Origin: JASHPR01 sp963808705
GTDB taxonomy: Bacteria > Actinomycetota > Actinomycetes > Streptosporangiales > Streptosporangiaceae
Reading direction: 5' to 3'
Assembly (NCBI GenBank): GCA_963808705.1
Contig: CAWEHB010000016.1
Coordinates: 310,001-374,000, forward strand
DNA: 64,000 bases
The notes beneath the pieces are model-generated. The model made no database searches. It was given only the letters and a program-made list of their open reading frames with translations, and was not told the origin of the DNA. The translations under genes and the position numbers were made by a program. Positions 8,760 through 15,380 of this stretch are shown here, piece by piece (the first letter of the stretch is position 1; every line of letters begins with the position of its first letter).

Positions 8760-9592
8760 GCGTGACGCAGCGGCGGCGCACGCCCCCGGAGCCAGCTCCG
8801 GGGGCGTCAGCCTTTCCGGGGCCGGAACCGGGACCGGCCGCCACGGGCCCGGCCGCCGTACGGCTCAGCGAGGTCTCGAAGGTCTACGGCCGGGGGGCGT
8901 CCGCGCTGCTGGCGCTGGAGCAGGTGTCCCTGACCGTGGCCCCCGGGGAGTTCGTCTGCCTGATCGGCGCGTCCGGCTGCGGGAAGAGCACCCTGCTGTC
9001 GCTGGTAGCCGGGCTGGACCAGCCGACGGCGGGATCGATCTCCACCGGGGGAGGGCGGGTGACCCTGATGTTCCAGGAGCCCGCGCTGTTCCCCTGGCTG
9101 ACCGCCGCGCGGAACGTGGAGCTTGCCCTCCGGGCCCGGGGCGTGCCCAAGGCACAGCGGCGGCAGCGGTGCGCCGAGCTACTGGACCTGGTGGACCTGG
9201 GCGGCTTCGGCGGCAAGCGGCCGCACGAGCTGTCCGGGGGCATGCGGCAGCGGGTGGCCCTGGCCCGGGCCCTGGCCCAGGACGCCGACGTGCTGCTGAT
9301 GGACGAGCCGTTCGGCGCGCTGGACGCGATGACCCGTGACCTGCTGCACGAGGAGCTGGAGCGGATCTGGGACCAGCAGCCGCTCACGATCCTGTTCGTC
9401 ACCCACAACGTCCGCGAGGCCGTGCGGCTCGGCGACCGCGTGGTCGTGCTGAGCAGCCGGCCCGGCCGGGTGATCGAGGAGTACCAGGTGCCCCGGCAGG
9501 GGCCGCGCCGGATCGATTCCCCGGAGGTCGCCCGGCTGGCCGCCAGGATCACCGACCGGCTCCGCGAGGAGATGAGCCGCCATGGCCACTGA
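8756..9592 (+). CDS. ABC transporter ATP-binding protein (SsuB/TauB type)
   Basis: A 278-residue ATPase for the uptake system. Motifs are Walker A GASGCGKST, signature LSGGMRQRVALARA, Walker B VLLMDEPFGALDA and the H-loop FVTHNVREAVRLGD. The FGALD motif after Walker B is typical of importers for sulfonate, taurine and nitrate. The GTG start at 8756 overlaps the upstream stop as GTGA, giving translational coupling; GTG at 8762 is an alternative. The first 40 residues are a Pro/Ala/Gly-rich extension that encodes a strong hairpin (8780-8807). Confidence 0.9.
   Translation: MSVTQRRRTPPEPAPGASAFPGPEPGPAATGPAAVRLSEVSKVYGRGASALLALEQVSLTVAPGEFVCLIGASGCGKSTLLSLVAGLDQPTAGSISTGGGRVTLMFQEPALFPWLTAARNVELALRARGVPKAQRRQRCAELLDLVDLGGFGGKRPHELSGGMRQRVALARALAQDADVLLMDEPFGALDAMTRDLLHEELERIWDQQPLTILFVTHNVREAVRLGDRVVVLSSRPGRVIEEYQVPRQGPRRIDSPEVARLAARITDRLREEMSRHGH
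8780..8807 (+). terminator. Terminator-like hairpin inside the start of the ATPase gene
   Basis: A perfect 13-bp inverted repeat (ACGCCCCCGGAGC and its complement) with a two-base centre is followed by cagccttt. It begins 21 bases after the substrate-binding-protein stop codon. It could stabilise or end the upstream message and so lower expression of the ATPase and permease. Confidence 0.55.
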
Positions 9593-10472
9593 GACGCAGC
9601 CCGCCGCGAAGCAGGACGCCGCGATCGCCGGGCTGGACCGGCTCGAGCTCGGGCCGGCGCCGCGCCGGCGCGACGCAGGACGGATGGCGCGCTCGGCCTG
9701 GTCGGCCGCGTGGCCCAAGCTGCTGGCCATCGCGCTGATCCTGGTCATCTGGCAGGTCGTGCACCTCACCGGCTGGAAGTCCTACGTGCTCAAGGGGCCG
9801 GGCACGGTGCTGCCCGACCTGTGGGGGCAGATGCACCACGCGCTGCTGTGGCAGGCCATCGGGATTACCCTGCGCCGCGCCGTGCTCGGGTACGGGCTCG
9901 CCCTGGTCATCGGCTCGGTCATCGGGATCCTGGTGGCCCGGATCCCGCTGCTGCGCGCGGCGGTCGGCTCGATCATCACCGGCCTGCAGACGATGCCGTC
10001 GATCGTGTGGTTCCCGATCGGGATCGTGCTGTTCGGCCTGTCGACGCCGACGATCCTGTTCGTCATGGTGCTCGGCGCCGCGCCGTCGATCGCGAACGGC
10101 CTGATCACCGGGGTGGACTACACGCCGCCGCTGCTGCTGCGGGCCGGCCAGACCATGGGGCTGCGCGGCGTCACGCTGTACCGGTACCTGATCCTGCCCG
10201 CGTCGCTGCCCGCGTACGTGGCCGGGATGAAGCAGGGCTGGGCGTTTGCCTGGCGCAGCCTGATGGCCGGCGAGCTGCTGGTGCTGATCCTGGGCCAGCC
10301 GTCGCTCGGCGTGCTGCTCAGCAACGACCAGAACCTGCAGGACTTCGCCGGCCTCGGATCGATAGTGATCGTGATCCTGGTGATCGGGATCGTGGTCGAC
10401 ACGCTGTTCACCAAGGCCGACCTCGCGATCCGCCGCCGCCGGGGCCTGCTGGCGCCCGGCACGATGTCGTAG
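9582..10472 (+). CDS. ABC transporter permease (SsuC/TauC type)
   Basis: A 296-residue inner-membrane subunit with about six helices. The first hydrophobic segment (LLAIALILVIWQVVHLTG) is followed by the typical ITLRRAVLGYGLALVIGSVIG region, and the EAA-type cytoplasmic loop is seen around AGQTMGLRGVTLYRYLILPA. It overlaps the ATPase gene by 11 bases, so the three genes form one uptake operon. The basic tail RRRRG lies in the cytoplasm. Confidence 0.9.
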   Translation: MATETQPAAKQDAAIAGLDRLELGPAPRRRDAGRMARSAWSAAWPKLLAIALILVIWQVVHLTGWKSYVLKGPGTVLPDLWGQMHHALLWQAIGITLRRAVLGYGLALVIGSVIGILVARIPLLRAAVGSIITGLQTMPSIVWFPIGIVLFGLSTPTILFVMVLGAAPSIANGLITGVDYTPPLLLRAGQTMGLRGVTLYRYLILPASLPAYVAGMKQGWAFAWRSLMAGELLVLILGQPSLGVLLSNDQNLQDFAGLGSIVIVILVIGIVVDTLFTKADLAIRRRRGLLAPGTMS

Positions 10473-10607
10473 CCGGGCCGTGGGCCGGCCAGGGGCGCGG
10501 GCGAACGCCTCGACGACCAGGTCCTCCGCCGCAGCCGCGGTCCGATTATCCGGTGGCGCGCCCCGGTAACCTTGACTTATGGCTTCGGTAGCGCGGCGAT
10601 TCGCCGG

Positions 10608-10637
10608 CCTCCCGGCCCGTCACGGGCCGTCGGGAGG
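10608..10637 (+). promoter_or_regulatory. Stem-loop in the leader of the PheRS-like gene
   Basis: CCTCCC pairs with GGGAGG and GGCCCG pairs with CGGGCC around a TCA loop, with a three-base bulge, about 90 bases before the ATG at 10726. The right arm contains a GGGAGG. It may be an attenuator or RNA-stability element; it shows no T-box features. Confidence 0.4.
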
Positions 10638-10725
10638 TGTCGGCGCGCGCTAGCGAGTGACTCCGATCCGACGGCTGGAGCCGGGAGGCCCGTCCCCGGC
10701 CCGCCGTAAAGGACAAGGAGTCCCG

Positions 10726-11880
10726 ATGCCCGCCCGTCTCACCGCCGCGCAGCTTGCGCGCGACCTTGCGCTGACCGACCTGACCGATCCGTCGGACGGA
10801 CCGCACGCCATCCAGCTTCTCGTGCAGGCGGCCGTCACCGCGCTGACCAGCGCCTGGGGATGCGAGGCCCGCTGGTGCCGCGGCCCCAGGGTGGTGACCA
10901 TCGCCGACAACTACGACCACCTCGGCTACCAGGCGGCGGCCGTGACCAGGGACGCCCGGTACACGCGCTACGTGGACGGCCGGCGCATGCTGCGCAGTCA
11001 CTCCACCGCGATGGTGCCGCCCGCGCTGCGCAGGCTGGCCGCCGACCCGCCCGATGACGTGCTTCTGGTGTGCCCGGGCATCGCGTACCGGCGCGACGCG
11101 ATCGACTGGCAGCACTCGCCCGCGCCGCACCAGCTTGACCTGTGGCGGATCAGCCGCGGGCAGGCCGGCGAGGCCGCCCTGGACGAGATGATCACCCTGC
11201 TGCTCGGCGCCCTGGCCCCGGGCCGCCCGAGCAGGCAGCAGCCCCGCCAGCACCCGTACACCAGCGGCGGGCGGCAGGTCGACGTGGCCCACGACGGCGG
11301 CTGGGTGGAGGTGTGGGAATGCGGCCTGGCCGGCCCAGGCGTGCTGGCCCGGCCGGGCCTGCCGTCCCGCGGCGGCCTGGCCCTCGGCATGGGCCTGGAC
11401 CGGCTGCTCATGCTGCGCAAGGGCATCCCGGATATCCGCCTGCTGCGGTCCGCCGACCCGCGCGTGGCGAGCCAGATGCGGGACCTGGACCGCTACCGGC
11501 CGGTGTCGGCGATGCCGGCCGTCCGCCGGGACCTATCCGTCGCCGTCGGCCCGGGGGAGGACGACGAAACCCTCGGGGACCGGATCAGGGACGCGCTCGG
11601 CGCCGACGCGGATGGCGTGGAGGACGTGGCGATCCTGTCCTCGACCGCCTGCGAGGACCTGCCCGCGGCGGCGGCCGCCCGGCTGGGAGCGCGGCCCGGC
11701 CAGCGCAACCTGCTGGTGCGCGTCGTGCTCCGGCACCTGGAGCGGAGCCTGACCGACGACGAGGCCAACTCCCTGCGGGACCGCATCTACGCCGCGGTCC
11801 ATCAGGGAACCTGCCACCAGTGGGCCATCCCGCCGCGCCGGCCGGATCGGGCGGGCCAGGCCGGCGGGGCCAGAACGTAG
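10726..11880 (+). CDS. PheRS-like class II ligase with FDX-ACB domain
   Basis: A 384-residue protein that joins a PheS-type catalytic core to a ferredoxin-fold anticodon-binding domain, as in mitochondrial PheRS. Seen: RMLRSHSTAMVPPALRRL and AYRRDAID plus HSPAPHQLD (near 130) for motif 2, VEVWECG, and motif 3 GLALGMGLDRLLMLR (near 217-231). The FDX-ACB domain begins near 257 (YRPVSAMPAVRRDLSV). The pocket differs from true PheS: FPF is HPY (176-178), GFAFG is GLALG, and the E of HQVE is D. AAGGAG at 10715-10720 fits the ATG; 10 bases separate it from the MobA-MoaD gene. I recall an NCBI family called PheS-related mystery ligase SrmL and cannot check membership. Its substrate is unknown. Confidence 0.85.
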   Translation: MPARLTAAQLARDLALTDLTDPSDGPHAIQLLVQAAVTALTSAWGCEARWCRGPRVVTIADNYDHLGYQAAAVTRDARYTRYVDGRRMLRSHSTAMVPPALRRLAADPPDDVLLVCPGIAYRRDAIDWQHSPAPHQLDLWRISRGQAGEAALDEMITLLLGALAPGRPSRQQPRQHPYTSGGRQVDVAHDGGWVEVWECGLAGPGVLARPGLPSRGGLALGMGLDRLLMLRKGIPDIRLLRSADPRVASQMRDLDRYRPVSAMPAVRRDLSVAVGPGEDDETLGDRIRDALGADADGVEDVAILSSTACEDLPAAAAARLGARPGQRNLLVRVVLRHLERSLTDDEANSLRDRIYAAVHQGTCHQWAIPPRRPDRAGQAGGART

Positions 11881-11883
11881 GAT
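11878..11883 (+). promoter_or_regulatory. Candidate internal leaderless -10 box
   Basis: TAGGAT overlaps the PheRS-like stop codon and lies six bases before the ATG at 11890. A GGAG at 11885-11888 is also present but too close to act as a normal ribosome site. An internal promoter for the MobA-MoaD gene and AOR is possible. Confidence 0.3.
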
Positions 11884-11889
11884 CGGAGC

Positions 11890-12732
11890 ATGTCGAATAC
11901 CGCCGGGATTGTCCTGGCCGGCGGCCGGTCGTCCCGGATGGGCACGCCCAAGGCGGCCCTGGAATGGCACGGCTCCACGTTGCTGCACCGCACGGCCGGC
12001 GTCATGCTGCGGGTGACCGACGGGCCGGTCGTGGTGGTCCGGGCGCCCGGGCAGGACCTGCCCGCATTGCCGCCGCAGGTCGAGGTCATCGAGGATCCGC
12101 GGGAGGGCCTAGGCCCGGTGCAAGGGCTGGCGGCCGGCCTGGCGGCGGTCGCCGGCCGCGCCGAGATCGCGTTCGTCTGCTCCACCGACCTGCCGTTCCT
12201 GCACCCCGCGTTCGTCCGGCGGGTACTGCGGGCGGCGGACGAGGGAGCGGACGTGGGCCTGCCGGTCGCCCGCGGCTATCCGCAGCCGCTGGCCGCCGCC
12301 TACCGCACGGCGCTGGCCCCACTGGCCGGGCGGCTGGTGCAGGAGAACCGGCTGCGCCCGGCGTTCCTGTTCGAGGAGTGTCAGGTCACCCGGCTGGACG
12401 AGGCCGCGCTGCGCGACGACCCGGTGCTGGCCGCGCTGGACCCCGACCTCGACTCGGTGCTGAACGTCAACGAGCCCGGCGACTACCAGGAGGCCCGGGC
12501 CCGCCTGGCGCCCGAGGTCACGATCCAGCGCTTCGGCACCCTGGCCGATGGCCACCGCGGCCCGGAGCCGGTCCGCGCGGCCACCGTGGCCGGGGCGGCG
12601 GCGGCCGCTGGGCTGGTCCTCGACCGGCACGTGGTGGCCGCGCTGAACGGCGACCAGATCACCCGGGACGGCCAGACGCCGCTGGCGACCGGGGACGTCG
12701 TGTTCTTCCTCGCGGCGGACGCAGGCGGCTGA
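11890..12732 (+). CDS. MobA-like nucleotidyltransferase fused to a MoaD/ThiS-like sulfur carrier
   Basis: A 280-residue two-domain protein. Residues 1 to about 200 are MobA-like, with VLAGGRSSRMGTPKAALEW at the N-terminus (nucleotide loop and lysine) and FVCSTDLPFL for the metal-binding aspartate. MobA attaches a nucleotide to molybdopterin. Residues about 208-280 are a beta-grasp domain: VTIQRFGTLAD, HVVAALNGDQI, TPLATGDVVFFL and a C-terminal AGG, the free diglycine used for thiocarboxylation in MoaD. One chain may thus deliver sulfur and modify the same cofactor. The AOR gene starts five bases after the stop. MoaE is not in the window. The fusion is seen directly; its biochemical role is inference. 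Confidence 0.88.
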   Translation: MSNTAGIVLAGGRSSRMGTPKAALEWHGSTLLHRTAGVMLRVTDGPVVVVRAPGQDLPALPPQVEVIEDPREGLGPVQGLAAGLAAVAGRAEIAFVCSTDLPFLHPAFVRRVLRAADEGADVGLPVARGYPQPLAAAYRTALAPLAGRLVQENRLRPAFLFEECQVTRLDEAALRDDPVLAALDPDLDSVLNVNEPGDYQEARARLAPEVTIQRFGTLADGHRGPEPVRAATVAGAAAAAGLVLDRHVVAALNGDQITRDGQTPLATGDVVFFLAADAGG

Positions 12733-12737
12733 TCCAG

Positions 12738-14531
12738 ATGACGGCCGGCGGCTATTTCGGCAGGGCGCTCGTGGTGGACGCCGCAGACGCCTCGGCCCGC
12801 ATCCTGCCGCTGCCCGATGAGCTGCTGCGGGCCTACATCGGCGGCGCCGGGCTCGGTGCCTGGCTGATGCACGAGCTCGGCCCGCCCGGCGTTGATCCGC
12901 TGGCCGCCGAGGCGCCGCTGGCCTTCGTGTTCTCCCCGCTGGTGGGCACGCCGCTGACCACCAGCGCCAAGTTCGCCGTGGTGGCCAAGTCCCCGCTGAC
13001 CGGCCTGCTGAACGATGCGCTGTCGTCGAGCCATTTCGCGATCTCCGGCAAGCTCACCGGCCACGATGCCATCGTGGTGCGCGGTGCGTGCGCGGAGCCG
13101 TCTGTGCTGCTCATCGACGGTGACGGGACGCGCCTCATCGGCGCGGCCGAGCTGTGGGGGCGGCCAGCGGCGGAGGCAGAGCGGCTGCTGCGGGAGCGCC
13201 TGGGCCGCGGCTGGCGGGCGGCTGTGATCGGGCCCGCGGGCGAGCGCGGGGTGCGTTACGCAACGATCTCCCACGACGGGCGGCACGCCGGCCGCGGCGG
13301 TCTTGGCGCGGTCATGGGCGCCAAGCGGCTCAAGGCCGTGGCGGTGCGCGCCGCGGCCAAGGTCGCCCCTGCCGACCCGCAGGCCGTGCTGGCCGCAGCG
13401 CGCGACCTGCGGGCCCGCTCGTTCGGCCCGGCCACGGCTAAGTACCGCGAGCTGGGCACGCTGGCTAACCTGCTCGCGTTCAACGCGATCAGCACGCTCC
13501 CGACCCGCAATTTCCAGGCCGCCGAGTTCGCCGGGGCCCAGCAGCTGGCCGCCGAGGACCTGTCTCAAATGCGCAGCGTCACCCGCAACAGCTGTGCCTC
13601 GTGCACCATCGGCTGCGAGCACATCTACTCCGCCCGCGGCGGGAAGCAGATGCGGGTGGAGTACGAGAACGTGTTCGCGCTCGGTCCCATGTGCGGGGTG
13701 TCCGACCCCGATGCCGTGCTCGCCGCCAGCGGCCGGTGCGACGAGCTCGGGCTGGACACGATCTCGGCCGGCGGCACCATCGCCTGGGCCATGGAGTGTG
13801 CCGAGCGGGGCCTCATCGACGCGCCGTGGCTGCGGTTCGGCGACGCCGACGCGCTGCTGCGTGCCCTGGAGGAGATCGGCGCGCGGCAGGGCCTCGGCGA
13901 GCTGCTGGCCGAGGGCTCGCGGCGAGCGGCCGAGCACGTCGGGGGAGGGTCGGCGGCCTTCGCGCCGCACGTCAAGGGCCTGGAGCTGCCGGGATACGAG
14001 CCCCGCACGATGCAGGCCATGGCGCTGGGCCTGGCGGTGAACTCCCGGGGCGCCGACCACAACCGCTCGGGCGCCTACGAGGCTGACCTGTCCGGCGCCC
14101 ACGACCGGCTCGCGGGGGGCCAGGCGCATGTGGCGGCGGCGATCGAGACCGAGGACCGGGCCGCGGTGATGGACTCCCTGATCCTCTGCAAGTTCCTGCG
14201 CGGGGTGTTCAGCGAGCCGTTCGACGAGTGGGCGGCGCTGCTGTCCGCGGTGACCGGCTGGGACACGAGCGGGGCCGAGCTGCGGCAGACCGCGCGCCGG
14301 ATCGTCCTGGCCAAGCGGGTGTTCAACCTCCGCGAGGGCTGGCGGCCGCAGGATGACTGGCTGCCGGAGCGGCTGCTGTCCGAGCCGCTCCCGATGGCGT
14401 CGGGCCGGGTCGCGACGCTGACCCCGGAGCGGCTGCGGGACATGATCGACGGCTACTACGCGGCCCGCGGGCTGGACGGCGAAGGCCGCCCGGACCAGGA
14501 CAGCCTCGCGGACCTGCGGCTGAACAACTAG
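12738..14531 (+). CDS. Aldehyde:ferredoxin oxidoreductase family enzyme (AOR)
   Basis: A 597-residue member of the AOR family, whose known members hold tungsten bound by two pterins and one [4Fe-4S] cluster and oxidise aldehydes to acids. The cluster ligands are Cys286, Cys289 and Cys293 (CASCTIGC) and a fourth at about Cys484 (SLILCKF). The N-terminal YIGGAGLGAWL and FVFSPLVGTPLTTSAKFAVV segments and the RGADHNRSGAYEADL region fit the pterin-binding domains. I start at the ATG at 12738, which gives the usual GGYFGRALVVD opening. No ferredoxin-type AorA or FAD subunit is adjacent, so the electron partner is unknown. Confidence 0.9.
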   Translation: MTAGGYFGRALVVDAADASARILPLPDELLRAYIGGAGLGAWLMHELGPPGVDPLAAEAPLAFVFSPLVGTPLTTSAKFAVVAKSPLTGLLNDALSSSHFAISGKLTGHDAIVVRGACAEPSVLLIDGDGTRLIGAAELWGRPAAEAERLLRERLGRGWRAAVIGPAGERGVRYATISHDGRHAGRGGLGAVMGAKRLKAVAVRAAAKVAPADPQAVLAAARDLRARSFGPATAKYRELGTLANLLAFNAISTLPTRNFQAAEFAGAQQLAAEDLSQMRSVTRNSCASCTIGCEHIYSARGGKQMRVEYENVFALGPMCGVSDPDAVLAASGRCDELGLDTISAGGTIAWAMECAERGLIDAPWLRFGDADALLRALEEIGARQGLGELLAEGSRRAAEHVGGGSAAFAPHVKGLELPGYEPRTMQAMALGLAVNSRGADHNRSGAYEADLSGAHDRLAGGQAHVAAAIETEDRAAVMDSLILCKFLRGVFSEPFDEWAALLSAVTGWDTSGAELRQTARRIVLAKRVFNLREGWRPQDDWLPERLLSEPLPMASGRVATLTPERLRDMIDGYYAARGLDGEGRPDQDSLADLRLNN

Positions 14532-14543
14532 GCCCCGGCGCGG

Positions 14544-15179
14544 TCAGAACTTCAGGGTCCACTTCAGCGTGAAGTCCAGCACGACCGCGAACATGAGGTA
14601 GAACAGCCAGACTCCGGTGCCCAGGTGCAGGAAGCCGAGCACCCGCTCGGGAACCTTCCCGAGCTGCGGCAGGCTGGCCTTGAGGCTGACGAAGAACTCG
14701 GCGATGTAGATGAGGGTCAGGCCGAGGAACAGGCCGCCGACCTCATCGTCGCCCGCCTTGAAGAAGACGATCATCCCGAGGACGGAGATGGCCGTGAAGG
14801 CGACCGACATGCCGACGTTGACCCGGGGATCGGCCTGCCGCAGCCGGTTCCAGCCCAGGGCGAACCAGTGCACGCCGTATGCGGTGAACGCGAGCGCGGC
14901 CATGTACAGCGGGGCCGCCCCCACGAACGTGCCGAACAGCGTCAGCCCGGCGAGCAGGTAGATGCCGGTGATGAACTGCATGAAGCCGGGCATCCAGATG
15001 CCCCACATGCCGGTGGCGAAGTCCACCTTCTCGTCACGCTCGGGGAAGTCGAAGAGCTCCTGCGTGCCGTAGATCATGTATCCGGTCCCGAGGCCGAAGA
15101 ACCCCACGGCCAGCGGCGGGAACGGGGACGCGGGGAGGCTGATGACCGCCTGAAGCGACTGGGTTAAGGATTGGGACAA
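14544..15179 (-). CDS. Six-helix membrane protein, GPR1/FUN34/YaaH-like
   Basis: A 211-residue integral membrane protein with about six hydrophobic segments. The opening FPPLAVGFFGLGTGYMIYG and the central ALAFTAYGVHWFALGWNR resemble the acetate/succinate transporter (SatP) family, but the NPAPLG motif is not intact, so this is tentative. The start is a TTG at 15179 supported by GAGGAGG on the minus strand at 15184-15190. It is convergent with the AOR gene (12 bases apart) and divergent from formate dehydrogenase. Carboxylate export or formate/acetate passage would fit the neighbours; this is inference. Confidence 0.6.
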   Translation of the reverse strand: MSQSLTQSLQAVISLPASPFPPLAVGFFGLGTGYMIYGTQELFDFPERDEKVDFATGMWGIWMPGFMQFITGIYLLAGLTLFGTFVGAAPLYMAALAFTAYGVHWFALGWNRLRQADPRVNVGMSVAFTAISVLGMIVFFKAGDDEVGGLFLGLTLIYIAEFFVSLKASLPQLGKVPERVLGFLHLGTGVWLFYLMFAVVLDFTLKWTLKF

Positions 15180-15216
15180 CGCGACCTCCTCGGATCAGTC
15201 CGGATTTGGCTGCGGT

Positions 15217-15236
15217 TATCGTACTCCGACACGATA
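15217..15236. promoter_or_regulatory. Inverted repeat between the membrane protein and formate dehydrogenase
   Basis: TATCGT and ACGATA are spaced by eight bases in the 200-base divergent intergenic region. It is a candidate operator for one or both genes. No regulator gene lies nearby. Confidence 0.45.
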
Positions 15237-15380
15237 CGACTGATTAGGACGTTTTCTGCAACCAGGGACTCGGGAGAGTGCCGCGGAGCGCCGTTCCGCC
15301 GGCCGGGCCTGCGGGCCGCGGAGGACGCGGCCGTGCCACACGCTAGGCGCGGGGGCCGTTGCGGAGGTAGATACTAAGTT

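Noticed and set aside
10473..10725. T-box or Moco riboswitch
   Set aside because: The T-box consensus and the conserved Moco-motif stems are not recognisable; only a plain bulged stem-loop is seen.
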